64,000 nucleotides of DNA, taken from the NCBI RefSeq assembly GCF_014138625.1, contig NZ_JACJHY010000003.1, positions 62,001 through 126,000 on the forward strand, read 5' to 3'. This DNA is from Aminobacter ciceronei (lineage in GTDB: Bacteria; Pseudomonadota; Alphaproteobacteria; Rhizobiales; Rhizobiaceae). Below the pieces are notes generated by a model. The model worked only from the letters and a program-made list of their open reading frames with translations. It was not told the DNA's origin and searched no databases. Shown piece after piece: positions 42,139 through 51,522 of this stretch; the first letter of the stretch is position 1; every line of letters starts with the position of its first letter. The position numbers and the translations under genes are program-made.

Positions 42139-44430
42139 TCACGCAGCGGCCCGCTGCTCGACGAGATTGATCAGGACATCGGGGTCGAGCGGCTTGGTGA
42201 CGAAGCCGCTGGCGCCATGGGCGAGCACCGCGTGGCGGGTTTTTTCCTGGCTGTCGGCGGACAGCACCATGATCGGCACGGCAGCCAGGCCATGCTGCTC
42301 CTCATGCCTGCGAATGGCCGAAATGGCGTCCAATCCGTCCATCACGGGCATATGCATGTCCATCAGCACGACATCGTAGCGCCGCTTGCGGCTGGCGCCC
42401 GTCACCGCTTCGACGGCGGCCTTGCCATTGTTGACGACGTCGACGCGATGGCCTGCTTTCACCAGCACGGCGCGGGCGAGCATGGCATTGATGTCGTTGT
42501 CCTCGGCGATCAGCACCGACAGGCCGCGAAGCTGCGAATGATTCGCGGGCTTGGCCGCAGCGCGACGGCTGGCAAGCTGCGGCTTGCCCGGCACCACGCC
42601 CTGATTCGCCAGAAGTATCCGCAGCAGCGTCTCGCCGCGAACCGGCCGGGCCAGGAAGGTGGCATAGCCGCTGGCGCGCAGTTCGCCGAGCAGTCCGCGG
42701 TCGGTCGGCGCGATCAACGTGATCGCCTCGCTGGCGGAGAAGCCGGTTTCGCGCAATTGCTTGAGCAGACGGCCGTCATTGTCCTCGAGCGCGGCGTCGA
42801 CCAGCAGCGCGTTGCAGCCTTCGGCGAATGCGGCGGCCTGTTCGGGCGTCACCGCAATGTCGGCGCGGCCGCCATGCGCGCGAATGGTTTCGGCCAGTGC
42901 TTCTGCCTCGGTGGTGTTTCTTGACAGGATGACGGCACATCGGCCGGCCAGCGCATCGGCATTGGTCTGGGGCGTATCGGTTGCGCCAAAAGCCGGCAGT
43001 TCGAAGGCGAATTGCGAGCCTTCGCCGGGTTGGCTGGTGACGGTGATCGTGCCGCCCATGGCGGTGACCAGCCGTCTGGAGATGGCGAGCCCGAGCCCGG
43101 CGCCGCCATGCGAGCGTGTCGAGGTGCCGTCGGCCTGCTCGAACTCCTCGAAGATGCGCTCGACGTCCTCGGGACGCAGGCCGGGGCCGGTATCGCTCAC
43201 TGTGAAGCGGATCTTGCCGGGATGGTCGTCGCTGGTCCGCTTGACGCTGAGCCGGACGCCCCCGGCGTCGGTGAACTTGATGGCGTTACCGATCAGGTTG
43301 AGCAGCACCTGGCGGACGCGGCCAGGATCGGCCGAGATCATCTGCGGCACGTTGGACGCGACATGGCAGCCGAGCCCGATGCCCTTGGCGAATGCGCGCG
43401 ACGCCAAAAGCTCGACGACACTGTCGGCGATCTCGCGCGGCGACATCGGCTGGGGCTCGGGATCGAAGCGGCCCGCCTCGATCTTGGAGTAGTCGAGCAG
43501 GTCCTCGATCAGCGCCAGAAGCGCGCTGGCCGAGGTCGAGACGGCGCCGACATAGGTGCGCTGCTCGGGCGACAGTTCGGTGTCGTGCAGAAGCTTGGCC
43601 ATGCCCATGATACCGTTCATCGGCGTGCGGATCTCGTGGCTTACGGTTGCCAGGAAGCGCGACTTCGCCTGGCTGGCATATTCGGCGCGCTCGCGGGCGC
43701 CGATAAGGGCGGCTTCGGCGCGCTTGCGGGCGGTGATGTCGCGGGCGATGGCCCGGTGCGACACTGCGTTGCTGGCCTTGTCGCGCACCGAAAGCTCGAT
43801 CCACGAGAACCAGCGCACGACGCCGTTGGAGCGGATGCCGACATCGGTAGAGCTCAGGCATTCGCCGTCTGAGAAGGCGGCGTCCGGCACCACGCCGACA
43901 TCGACGCCGAGTTCGGCAAGCGTGCGGCCGGCGAGATCGCGCGGGTCCTGGCCGATGAGTCCGGCGAACACCTTGTTGGCATAGACGATGCGACCGTCGC
44001 GGTCGCGATGGACGACAAGATCGCCAAGCGCGTCGATGAGGCCGCGGAAGCGCTCTTCGCTTTCCTGCAACTCCCACATCCGGTCGGCAAGGGTCTCGAT
44101 CTCGGCCCGGTTGCGCGAAGCGTTCTCGGTGATCTCTTCCGCGGCTCGCGCGCGCTCGCCCAGGCTGCGCGACAACAGCACCATGCCGGCGAGGCCGATG
44201 GCAAACAGGCTGGCGCTGATGAAAACAGGCGCGCCGGTCAGATGCGCGAGGCCCGACAGCACCAGCACCGCGACGATGATCGCGAAATAGAGGCCGCGCG
44301 GCGGCTCCTTCGGCAAAGCGGGGGCAAGCGGTGGCGGCGTGATGATACGGCGGTGCGACTGGGCATCGGTGTCGGCGATGGCCGCGCCTTGCGTCGTCTT
44401 TTCTCCCGTCGTGCCAGATTCCGTCATCAT
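42139..44430 (-). CDS. Hybrid sensor histidine kinase with PAS and two receiver-like domains
   Basis: Membrane sensor kinase, 763 residues. Two membrane spans (about 45-90), a coiled coil (100-125), and a PAS domain (about 130-230) precede HisKA with [13 protein letters not shown] (phospho-His265), then HATPase with DTGPGL and [15 protein letters not shown] degenerate receiver (about 490-610) and a full C-terminal receiver follow, the latter with Asp691 in [11 protein letters not shown] and Lys in FVTKPLD. No separate response regulator is nearby, so output probably passes through a phosphotransfer protein. The signal is unknown. Confidence 0.9.
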   Translation of the reverse strand: MMTESGTTGEKTTQGAAIADTDAQSHRRIITPPPLAPALPKEPPRGLYFAIIVAVLVLSGLAHLTGAPVFISASLFAIGLAGMVLLSRSLGERARAAEEITENASRNRAEIETLADRMWELQESEERFRGLIDALGDLVVHRDRDGRIVYANKVFAGLIGQDPRDLAGRTLAELGVDVGVVPDAAFSDGECLSSTDVGIRSNGVVRWFSWIELSVRDKASNAVSHRAIARDITARKRAEAALIGARERAEYASQAKSRFLATVSHEIRTPMNGIMGMAKLLHDTELSPEQRTYVGAVSTSASALLALIEDLLDYSKIEAGRFDPEPQPMSPREIADSVVELLASRAFAKGIGLGCHVASNVPQMISADPGRVRQVLLNLIGNAIKFTDAGGVRLSVKRTSDDHPGKIRFTVSDTGPGLRPEDVERIFEEFEQADGTSTRSHGGAGLGLAISRRLVTAMGGTITVTSQPGEGSQFAFELPAFGATDTPQTNADALAGRCAVILSRNTTEAEALAETIRAHGGRADIAVTPEQAAAFAEGCNALLVDAALEDNDGRLLKQLRETGFSASEAITLIAPTDRGLLGELRASGYATFLARPVRGETLLRILLANQGVVPGKPQLASRRAAAKPANHSQLRGLSVLIAEDNDINAMLARAVLVKAGHRVDVVNNGKAAVEAVTGASRKRRYDVVLMDMHMPVMDGLDAISAIRRHEEQHGLAAVPIMVLSADSQEKTRHAVLAHGASGFVTKPLDPDVLINLVEQRAAA

Positions 44431-44531
44431 GGCGGAAGCCTAGCACCGAGAGCTTAGGGAAGATTTTGGCAGATAGATCGAATTTTAGCGGTCGTGCTTT
44501 TTAGCAATAGGACGGCCGGGAAATACTGCGA

Positions 44532-45281
44532 TTACTGGACGTAGCTCTTGTAAACGTAGCCGCGCTTGCCGTTGAAAACGATTTCGCACCATTGGGTGCA
44601 GGAAACCAGTTCGACTGAGGTCTTGGCCGGAATGACGCCGAGCACCGCGCCGCCTTTTTGCGGTTTGGCGCGCATGTTGACCGAGCGCTTGATGACGGCA
44701 GCCTTGCCGCCCTCGCGGGCCTCGGCAGGCTTCGCCTCGGCGTCGATCGCCTTGACTGCTGCGGTTTCGGCCGGATCGGTCTTGGCGTTGGTGTCGGTCA
44801 GCGCGAGTGCCGCCGTCTCGGTCGGGTCCTTGGCGATGACCTTTTCGGCGCCGGGAATGGCCGGCATGGCTTCGAGCGGTTGGGTTGCGCCCGCCTTGAC
44901 CACCTGCGCCCATCGCGGGTCGGCGGCCAATGGCATGTCGGAGGCTTCCTCGGCGGCAGCATCCGAAACGATGATCGAGCTGGCAGCGGAAGCGACGCGG
45001 CTCTTGCGGCCGGTTGGCTCGGCGATGATGGTGGTGATCTTTTCCTTGGATGGCTCGGTCTCGACCTGCCTGGCTTCCTGCACGGTGTCGGCCGAGTTCT
45101 GGCCCATATGAGGCACGATGAAGAGGGCGGAGACGGCGGTTACGCTCATCAGGGCGGTCATTGCCAATACACCGCAAACCAAGCCGCGGTTCGGCGCGTT
45201 CTCGCGCCAGGAAGCCGGCTCGGCTTTCATAAACATCATCGCGGAGCGCGGCTGATTGGCTGCGCCCAACCCGAAGGGCAT
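44532..45281 (-). CDS. Membrane-anchored protein with C-terminal SH3-like (SH3b) domain
   Basis: A 249-residue protein: short cytoplasmic N-terminus, one membrane segment (VCGVLAMTALMSVTAVSALFIV, near 35-56), a long Ala/Glu/Lys/Thr-rich linker (60-185) and a C-terminal bacterial SH3 domain (RSVNMRAKPQKGGAVLGVIPAKTSVELV, WCEIVFNGKRGYVYKSYVQ). Such domains bind peptidoglycan in the periplasm. I chose ATG 45281; upstream in-frame GTG or TTG codons cannot be ruled out. Probably an envelope-associated protein. Confidence 0.75.
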   Translation of the reverse strand: MPFGLGAANQPRSAMMFMKAEPASWRENAPNRGLVCGVLAMTALMSVTAVSALFIVPHMGQNSADTVQEARQVETEPSKEKITTIIAEPTGRKSRVASAASSIIVSDAAAEEASDMPLAADPRWAQVVKAGATQPLEAMPAIPGAEKVIAKDPTETAALALTDTNAKTDPAETAAVKAIDAEAKPAEAREGGKAAVIKRSVNMRAKPQKGGAVLGVIPAKTSVELVSCTQWCEIVFNGKRGYVYKSYVQ

Positions 45282-45557
45282 TTTCACTAGCAACTCTCCA
45301 CTCAGGCCCCAAGTGCTCGGAATAGCGAGCTCCCCCACCTGTCGTTTTGACCCGCAAATCTACGCCGCGTAGCCGCCAGACAGTTCAGTCGGTACCTTTC
45401 GGCCCGTCCACCAAACGCACCATGATGAGCGATTGTGGCAGACCTTGGACCCGATTGCGACCTTAGTGAAAAAAATCTTAACCGCTTAGTCAAGTCTGTG
45501 GGTAAGCTGCGGATGACCTCACGGCTCTGTCACATATTGTATTGTGACTTGATCGAC

Positions 45558-46049
45558 CTATTTGTCGGCCGCCTTGGGTTCGCTGCGGCTGCGCCGCCAG
45601 GCGATGAATTCATCCAGCACCACCAGCGCTGCGCCCACCGAAATGAACACATCCGCCAGGTTGAAGATGGCAAAAGACCACACCGGCGTGTGGAACAATA
45701 TGTAGTCGATGACGTGGCCGTAGACGGTGCGGTCGATGAGGTTTCCCAGCGCGCCGCCGACGATCAGCGCAAAGCCGAAGCGCGAGATCACCTGCGCTGG
45801 CGTGGTCTTGATGGCGAGGAAGGTGACGAAGGCGACGACGACAGTCGTCAGCACGATCAGGCCGGTATCGCCGACATTGGAGAACATCGAGAACGCGATG
45901 CCGGTGTTGTAGGTGCGATAGAGCGCCAGGAACGGCAGCAGGTCGACCTTGTCGTGCATGACAAGATTGGCCTCGACGAGCACCTTGATCCATTGGTCGA
46001 GTGCCACGGCAAGAGCTGCGACGATCCCGTAGACTGCGACTGGCTTCAA
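45558..46049 (-). CDS. lspA: Lipoprotein signal peptidase (signal peptidase II)
   Basis: Cleaves signal peptides of prolipoproteins in the inner membrane; 163 residues, four membrane spans. The conserved blocks are LDQWIKVLVE, YNTGIAFSM, GALGNLIDR (Asn103, Asp106) and the catalytic aspartates Asp115 (VIDYI) and Asp133 (FNLADVFI). It would process lipoproteins encoded here such as SitA and the one at 23293. A palindromic repeat separates it from the methyltransferase gene upstream. Confidence 0.95.
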   Translation of the reverse strand: MKPVAVYGIVAALAVALDQWIKVLVEANLVMHDKVDLLPFLALYRTYNTGIAFSMFSNVGDTGLIVLTTVVVAFVTFLAIKTTPAQVISRFGFALIVGGALGNLIDRTVYGHVIDYILFHTPVWSFAIFNLADVFISVGAALVVLDEFIAWRRSRSEPKAADK

Positions 46050-46115
46050 CAGCGGCCTCCTTCAGCGCCGCGTACCCTCCCGGGCACGCATGGGACGCCG
46101 TAACAGTTTGATTTC

Positions 46116-46163
46116 GTGCATGATCCTTTCCAAAAATCGAAGCTGATTTTTGGGGTCATGCAC
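46116..46163. repeat. REP-like palindromic element
   Basis: GTGCATGA (46116-46123) pairs with TCATGCAC (46156-46163), and CCAAAAATC pairs with GATTTTTGG inside. The layout is that of the GCATGATC...GATCATGC repeat common in rhizobial intergenic regions. It reaches the stop codon of the TrmH-like gene and may serve as its terminator. Confidence 0.65.
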
Positions 46164-46999
46164 TAAAGCTTCAGCGCGCCGCGCCGGATTTCGAACAGCA
46201 TGACGCCGGTAGCGACAGCCAGATTGAGCGAATCGGCGCGGCCCGCCTGCGGGATGCGCAAAAGCTTGTCGCAGGCGTCGGCGAGATTGTCGGGAAGGCC
46301 CTGCTGCTCGTTGCCCATCATCAACAGCACCGGGCGGTTGCCAAAATCGACGGACCGGTAATCGACAGCGCCCTTGAGATGCGTGCCGGCGACGGTGCCG
46401 GGGAAGTTCTTGCGCCATTCGAGGAAGGCATCCGGATGCGTCTTGGCAACAGGCACGGCGAAGATCGAGCCCATGGTCGCCCGCACGGTTTCGAGTGAGA
46501 AAGGGTCGGTGGTGTCGCCGACCAGGATGACGCCCTTGGCGCCAACCGCATCGACGGTGCGGATGACGGTGCCGAGATTGCCGGGATCGCGCACCCGGTC
46601 GAGCGCCACCCAGACGTCGTTGCCTTTCGGCCTGATGTCCTTGAGCGGCACGAAACGCTGGCTGAACACGCCGACAACCGCCTGCGGATTGTCGCGGCGG
46701 GTGATCGCCGTCAGCACTTTTTCCGAGACTTCGAGCACGTCGCCGCCCAGCGCCACGGTGCGCGCGGCGATCTTTTCGACTGCCTGGTTGCCGAGCGCCG
46801 ACTTGGCGAAGATCAAAGTCTTGATCGTCCATCCGAGGTCGAGCGCGTCGATCACCAGCTTCAGGCCTTCGGCCAAAAAGGCGTTCTGCTGGTCGCGGAA
46901 TTTCTTCAGCGAGAGCGCCTTGATGTCCTTGACCAGCGGGTTGGCCAGGCTGGTCACTTCCTTGACGCGGCCAGGGGCTCCGGTGCGGTGTTCGCTCAT
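46163..46999 (-). CDS. TrmH/SpoU-family RNA 2'-O-methyltransferase
   Basis: SPOUT-fold RNA methyltransferase, 278 residues. An N-terminal substrate-binding domain (KDIKALSLKKFRDQQNAFLAEG) precedes the knotted SAM domain with LDRVRDPGNLGTVIRTVDAVG, LLMMGNEQQGLPDNL and AGRADSLNLAVATGVMLFE. It likely methylates a ribose in 23S rRNA or tRNA; the exact position is not readable. The ATG at 46999 overlaps the stop of the upstream methyltransferase gene (ATGA). Confidence 0.9.
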   Translation of the reverse strand: MSEHRTGAPGRVKEVTSLANPLVKDIKALSLKKFRDQQNAFLAEGLKLVIDALDLGWTIKTLIFAKSALGNQAVEKIAARTVALGGDVLEVSEKVLTAITRRDNPQAVVGVFSQRFVPLKDIRPKGNDVWVALDRVRDPGNLGTVIRTVDAVGAKGVILVGDTTDPFSLETVRATMGSIFAVPVAKTHPDAFLEWRKNFPGTVAGTHLKGAVDYRSVDFGNRPVLLMMGNEQQGLPDNLADACDKLLRIPQAGRADSLNLAVATGVMLFEIRRGALKL

Positions 47000-48105
47000 T
47001 TGGCCACCCAGCGTGAGAACAGCGATGTCGAAAGCGCCCGTCCTGCCGACTTCTCGCGGATGACGAGTTCGCCCGATTCGATGGTGCCGCCCATGCCGGC
47101 GAAGGTATCGCGCATCAGGGCATGGATGGCGAAGAACGAGGCGCGGATCGAATAGGCAGTAAGCACCACCGCCAGCGGCTTCGGCGTCAGGATCGAGCGG
47201 CAGATGTCGGTCATCGCCGGCAGGCTCTCGAACAGCTGCCACACCTCACCCTTGGGACCGCGGCCATAGGCCGGCGGATCGAACAGGATGATGTCGTAGC
47301 GGCTGCCGCGACGCTCCTCGCGCTCGACGAACTTCATCGCATCCTCGCAGATCCAGCGGATCGGCTTGCTGGAAAGGCCTGCCATTTCCTGGTTCTCGCG
47401 GGCCCAGCCGATGGCCTTCTTCGAGGCGTCGACATGGGTCACTTCGGCGCCGGCACGCGCCGCGACCAGCGAGGCAAGGCCGGTGTAGCCGAACAAATTG
47501 AGCACCTTGACCGGGCGTTTGGCGTCGTCGATCAACCGGGCCATGTGGTCCCAGTGCGTCGCCTGTTCGGGAAAGACGCCGACATGGCGGAACGAGGTGA
47601 AACGGCCCTGGTAGGACAAGCCGTCATGACGCATCGGCCATGTTTCGCCGAGCGGCGCCTTCGGAAAGCGCCAGCGGCCAATGCCTTCTTCGTCAGTGTC
47701 GCCGGTGAAGACGGCGTCGGCGCGGTCCCAGTCCTTCGCCGGCAGCGCGCGCTGCCAGATCGCCTGTCCCTCTGGGCGGACGATGCGGTAGGGGCCGTAT
47801 TGTTCGAGCTTCTGGCCGTCGCCGCTGTCGAGCAGCGCATAGTCATCGTTCGGCGCAACCTCGAGGATCAGCGGCAGGCGTTCGGCCGGCAGTGCGCCTT
47901 CGCGGCGGGCAAGCTTGCGCGGTTCCGATTTCGGCTCGGCCTGATGCTTTGGTTCTGCCTGATGGTCCTGGCGCAGGGTTGCGCGTTGCTCCGGCTTGCG
48001 CTCTGGCTGCCGCTCGGTGCGGTCGCGCGTCTGTGCGGGAGCGGCACCGCCCTTGCGGGGCGGCTGCGGGCGGCTGTCGCGGCGTTTGTCGCGCGGATGC
48101 TTCAA
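46996..48105 (-). CDS. Class I SAM-dependent methyltransferase, RlmI/RlmK-like
   Basis: Rossmann-fold methyltransferase. The catalytic part shows VLNLFGYTGLASLVAARAGAEV (SAM loop), THVDASKKAIGWARENQ and YDIILFDPPAYGRGPKGE, as in the RlmI group of rRNA methyltransferases. The N-terminal 60 residues are basic and low in complexity (RPQPPRKGGAAPAQTRDRTERQ), probably RNA-binding. The start is uncertain: I use a TTG at 48105 with GGAG upstream (about 369 residues); a GTG at 48156 is an alternative. It is coupled to the TrmH-like gene and divergent from the YafY regulator. Confidence 0.78.
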   Translation of the reverse strand: MKHPRDKRRDSRPQPPRKGGAAPAQTRDRTERQPERKPEQRATLRQDHQAEPKHQAEPKSEPRKLARREGALPAERLPLILEVAPNDDYALLDSGDGQKLEQYGPYRIVRPEGQAIWQRALPAKDWDRADAVFTGDTDEEGIGRWRFPKAPLGETWPMRHDGLSYQGRFTSFRHVGVFPEQATHWDHMARLIDDAKRPVKVLNLFGYTGLASLVAARAGAEVTHVDASKKAIGWARENQEMAGLSSKPIRWICEDAMKFVEREERRGSRYDIILFDPPAYGRGPKGEVWQLFESLPAMTDICRSILTPKPLAVVLTAYSIRASFFAIHALMRDTFAGMGGTIESGELVIREKSAGRALSTSLFSRWVAK

Positions 48106-48247
48106 GGAACGGCGTCTCCGGATGGTTGGCCGCTTTTGACACAGGCCACGGTACACCGCAACCGGACGGGCGGTCGCGGGCGTCTCGCAGCCGCCTTCCG
48201 GCGCCGCCGTCTCCGCTCTATCGTGCTGCCAAACCCGCCCGAGAATC

Positions 48248-48940
48248 ATGTCGCGCTCCGAACGCCTGCTCGACCTCATCCAGATCCTGCGCCGCCACCG
48301 CCGGCCGGTGAGCGGCTTGACGCTTGCCGGCGAGCTGGACGTGTCGATCCGCACGCTCTACCGCGACATCGCTACCCTGCAGGGCCAAGGAGCGCCGATC
48401 GAGGGCGAACCGGGGCTGGGGTATGTGCTGAAGCCCGGCTTCATGCTGCCGCCGCTGATGTTCACCGACGAGGAGATCGAGGCGATCGTGCTCGGCTCGC
48501 GCTGGGTGGCGAAGCAGCCGGACACAAGGCTGTCTGCGGCCGCCGCCGATGCGCTCGCCAAGATCGCTGCCGTGCTGCCCGACGATTTGCGCGAGGAGCT
48601 TGACGCCACGGCCCTTCTGGTTGGCCCGAGTGCCGAGGCGACACGCGAGGGCGCTGATCTCGGCATCATCCGCCAGGCGATCCGCGCCGAGCGCAAGCTA
48701 GAGATGACCTATCAGGACGCTTCGGGCACCGGCTCGCGGCGCATCGTCTGGCCCTTTGCGCTCGGGTTCTTCGACAAGGTCCGCGTCATGGTGGCGTGGT
48801 GCGAGATGCGCCAGGATTTTCGCCACTTTCGCGCCGACCGCATTTCGGAACTCGCCGCGATCGACACTCGCTATCCGCGCCGCCGCGCCGCCATGCTGAA
48901 GGAATGGCGGGCGACGCTCGACACCACAAGGAAGCTTTGA
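48248..48940 (+). CDS. YafY-family transcriptional regulator (HTH_11 + WYL)
   Basis: A 230-residue regulator. The N-terminal DeoR-like helix-turn-helix is MSRSERLLDLIQILRRHRRPVSG...LAGELDVSIRTLYRDIATLQ. The C-terminal WYL-type sensor domain includes IRQAIRAERKLEMTYQDASG and VMVAWCEMRQDFRHFRADRI. It is followed 66 bases later by a VOC-family gene. YafY/VOC pairs are common in alphaproteobacteria, so it may regulate that gene. Confidence 0.87.
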   Translation: MSRSERLLDLIQILRRHRRPVSGLTLAGELDVSIRTLYRDIATLQGQGAPIEGEPGLGYVLKPGFMLPPLMFTDEEIEAIVLGSRWVAKQPDTRLSAAAADALAKIAAVLPDDLREELDATALLVGPSAEATREGADLGIIRQAIRAERKLEMTYQDASGTGSRRIVWPFALGFFDKVRVMVAWCEMRQDFRHFRADRISELAAIDTRYPRRRAAMLKEWRATLDTTRKL

Positions 48941-49006
48941 ACGCCACTGCCAGAATCTGACAGTGGTGCCGGCTAGGGTTCTCCGCATCCAACAAGGAGA
49001 ACAGCG

Positions 49007-49384
49007 ATGCGCAGCCCCAACTTCATTATTCTTTATGTCGACAAGCCGGAAGCCAGCGGTGCCTTCTATGCCAAGCTGCTCGGCCGCCAGCCGGTGGAGA
49101 CGTCACCGACCTTTGTCATGTTCGTGCTCGACAACGGTTTCAAGCTCGGCTTGTGGTCGCGCCGCACCGCTCAGCCGGCGGCGTCCGCAGCGGGTGGCGG
49201 AGCGGAACTGGTGCTTGCCGTGGAATCGCCCGGGGCGGTTGACGCGACCCATTCAGACTGGGCGGGCCGTGGACTCAACATTCTGCAGGCGCCAACCGAC
49301 ATGGATTTCGGCCGCACCTTCGTCGCGCTCGACCCTGACAATCATCGCTTGCGTGTCTACTGCCTCGACGAAGCGGCGGTGTAG
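49007..49384 (+). CDS. VOC-family (glyoxalase/bleomycin resistance-like) protein
   Basis: A 125-residue protein with paired beta-alpha-beta-beta-beta modules: [58 protein letters not shown]. Such proteins are metal-dependent lyases, dioxygenases or drug binders; the ligand is unknown. AAGGAG lies 9 bases before the ATG. It is 2 bases ahead of the EVE-domain gene. Confidence 0.87.
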   Translation: MRSPNFIILYVDKPEASGAFYAKLLGRQPVETSPTFVMFVLDNGFKLGLWSRRTAQPAASAAGGGAELVLAVESPGAVDATHSDWAGRGLNILQAPTDMDFGRTFVALDPDNHRLRVYCLDEAAV

Positions 49385-49386
49385 CT

Positions 49387-49830
49387 ATGGGCACGGGCAA
49401 TTGGCTGGCCGTCGCCTCGGCCGATCATGTGCGTATCGGCAGGGTCAGCGGCTTCATGCAAGTCTGCCATGGCAAGGTAGGCCCACTGCGGCGGATCGGT
49501 GCCGGAGACGGGGTGGTCTATTATTCGCCGGCGAACGTCATGGGTGGTAAGGACGGGCTGAAATCCTTCACCGCAATTGGTTGGGTGCGGGCGGGCGACG
49601 CCTATCGGTTCGACATGGGCGGCGGCTTCGCGCCTTCCCGCAAGGATGTTGATTGGGCGGCGGCACGGGAGGTACCCGTAGCGGCGCTTGCCGGCCAACT
49701 CGACTTCACCGCCATGCCCAATTGGGGTTACCAGCTGCGTTTCGGTCTCTGTCCGCTGTCCGCGCACGACTTCCGCCTGATTGCGGAAGCCATGGAGGTG
49801 GACGAAGTGGAGCTCAGGCCTTCGGCTTGA
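49387..49830 (+). CDS. EVE-domain protein (UPF0310-like)
   Basis: A 147-residue PUA-like protein: [59 protein letters not shown] domains read modified bases in DNA or RNA. It starts 2 bases after the VOC gene, and its end overlaps the convergent cyclodeaminase-like gene by 17 bases. Confidence 0.83.
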   Translation: MGTGNWLAVASADHVRIGRVSGFMQVCHGKVGPLRRIGAGDGVVYYSPANVMGGKDGLKSFTAIGWVRAGDAYRFDMGGGFAPSRKDVDWAAAREVPVAALAGQLDFTAMPNWGYQLRFGLCPLSAHDFRLIAEAMEVDEVELRPSA

Positions 49831-50785
49831 GCGACTCGTAAACGGCGATGCCGGCGGCAAGATCTTCCAGAGCGGCACCGACCGACTTGAACAGGGTGAT
49901 CTCGTCCGCCGACTGGCGGGCGGGCTTCTGGTCGCGGGCGAGTTCATGCAGGTCGGCGACGATGGCGTCGGCCGTTAGCACGCCTGCTGCGATCGGCTGG
50001 ACGATGTCGCCGGCTTCCTTTGTGGCGCCGGCGCGGGTGTCGACATAGACTCGCGCCTTGGCGATCGCGTCGTCATCGGCCTCACGCATGCCGGGCGTGA
50101 AACCGCCGACGAGATCGACATGGGCGCCGGGCTTGAGCCTGGCACCCTTGACCAGGGGCGTGGTCGAGATCGTGCCGGCGGTGATAATGTCGGCCCAGCC
50201 GAGTTCGGCATCGAGGTCGGAGACGGCAGTCGCCTCAAACCCCTCGTCGCGCAGCGAGGCAGCAAGCGTTTCGGCGTTGGCCGGCGTCCGGTTCCAGACG
50301 CGGATCTCTTTGATCGGCCGCACAGCTGCATGTGCCCGTGCCAGGAACCTGCACTGGGCGCCGGCACCGATGACCAGCAGCTTCGAGGCGTCCTCGCGCG
50401 CCAAGTAGGACGCGGCGAGTGCCGAAGCGCAGGCGGTGCGCCATTGGGTCAGGCGCGGGCCGTCCATCAGCGCCTGCGGCTCGCCGGTGATCCCATCGAG
50501 CAGCAAATAGAGCCCGACGACCGCCGGCTTGGCGATGTCGTTGTTGTCGGGCGAGACAGTGACGATCTTGACGCCGATATGCCCGTCGGCCCCTGCACCC
50601 GCGGCCTTGAAGTCAGTCCAGGCCGGCATCAGCAGCAGGGTCGAATCGGTGCCCTTGGCACGCTCCACTGTGTGGTGATGACGCACGGGCTGCACCGCAC
50701 CCTCGCGAAAGGCCGTGCGCAAAGTCTCGACCAATCCCGGAAAGGTCAAGGCGCGGTCGATGTCATCGGCCGAAAAGTGCAGCAT
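49814..50785 (-). CDS. Ornithine cyclodeaminase / mu-crystallin family protein
   Basis: NAD(P)-dependent enzyme of 323 residues with [20 protein letters not shown] (dinucleotide loop), [16 protein letters not shown] and [32 protein letters not shown]. Family members deaminate ornithine to proline or reduce cyclic imino acids (ketimine, alanine dehydrogenase types). The particular substrate cannot be settled. Monocistronic; the 3' end overlaps the EVE gene. Confidence 0.87.
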   Translation of the reverse strand: MLHFSADDIDRALTFPGLVETLRTAFREGAVQPVRHHHTVERAKGTDSTLLLMPAWTDFKAAGAGADGHIGVKIVTVSPDNNDIAKPAVVGLYLLLDGITGEPQALMDGPRLTQWRTACASALAASYLAREDASKLLVIGAGAQCRFLARAHAAVRPIKEIRVWNRTPANAETLAASLRDEGFEATAVSDLDAELGWADIITAGTISTTPLVKGARLKPGAHVDLVGGFTPGMREADDDAIAKARVYVDTRAGATKEAGDIVQPIAAGVLTADAIVADLHELARDQKPARQSADEITLFKSVGAALEDLAAGIAVYESLKPKA

Positions 50786-50821
50786 GAAGTTCTCCCTGAA
50801 AGGTGGTCGCGCCCAAGCGGA

Positions 50822-51151
50822 TCAGTTGGGGCGCGGCAGGGCCGGGCCCTGGGCAACCGGCGGCCGCTGGGCGGCTGCCTGGCGAAGGCTTTCGGCCTCG
50901 AGGCCGCGCTGGCGAGCGATCTTGCGAAAGCGGCCCTGTTTGAACCAGGTCACGGCACCGCCGAGAATCACCCCGAGCGCCAGTGCAACGAACAGCAGCA
51001 CGAACAACGGTGCCTGGATGGTCAAAGCCGGATTGCCCGGATTGAATGGGTCGAGCGTGAACGCAGTCGGTGCGCGATTGGCCACGGCAAGCGCGATCAG
51101 CACGATCGCCACCGGCACGAAGACAACGATGAGCATGAAGCGGTTGAACAT
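50822..51151 (-). CDS. LapA-domain (DUF1049) inner-membrane protein
   Basis: A 109-residue protein with two membrane spans (near 5-23 and 46-68) separated by a short periplasmic loop, then a basic cytoplasmic tail rich in Ala/Pro/Gln. This is the LapA/DUF1049 layout, linked to lipopolysaccharide assembly. The order sppA-ihfB-lapA on one strand is common in Proteobacteria. Confidence 0.83.
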   Translation of the reverse strand: MFNRFMLIVVFVPVAIVLIALAVANRAPTAFTLDPFNPGNPALTIQAPLFVLLFVALALGVILGGAVTWFKQGRFRKIARQRGLEAESLRQAAAQRPPVAQGPALPRPN

Positions 51152-51195
51152 GTATTTTCCCGTTTAAAGTCCCGCCGCCGCAGCCGCCTGGCGGT

Positions 51196-51480
51196 CTATT
51201 TGGCCGAGTTCAGCCGCTCGCGCAGCTCCTTGCCGGTCTTGAAGAAAGGCACCCACTTTTCCTCGACCTCGACGGATTCGCCGGTGCGCGGGTTGCGGCC
51301 GGTGCGGGCAGGGCGGTTCTTGACCGAAAAAGCGCCGAATCCGCGCAACTCGACGCGGTTTCCGTCGGCAAGGGCATCGGTGATTTCGTCGAAAATGGCG
51401 CTGACGATGTTCTCGACATCCCGCAAGAACAGATGCGGATTGCGTGTGGCAATGATTTGCACCAGTTCAGACTTGATCAT
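51196..51480 (-). CDS. ihfB: Integration host factor, beta subunit
   Basis: DNA-bending protein of 94 residues: [33 protein letters not shown], the arm [30 protein letters not shown], and the beta-type RNPHL/F start distinguish it from HU. It forms a heterodimer with IhfA and assists sigma-54 promoters, apt given rpoN nearby. It lies downstream of sppA on the same strand. Confidence 0.95.
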   Translation of the reverse strand: MIKSELVQIIATRNPHLFLRDVENIVSAIFDEITDALADGNRVELRGFGAFSVKNRPARTGRNPRTGESVEVEEKWVPFFKTGKELRERLNSAK

Positions 51481-51522
51481 GTGCTCGGTCCCCGTCGAGA
51501 TGGTGATGATTTTATTTGTTTT

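Noticed and set aside
45529-45548. GTCACA-N8-TGTGAC inverted repeat after lspA
   Set aside because: Half-sites are short and the orientation is opposite to CRP/FNR sites; no regulator can be proposed.
47122-48603. 493-codon plus-strand frame opposite the RlmI-like gene
   Set aside because: Antisense shadow that runs into the YafY regulator in another frame.
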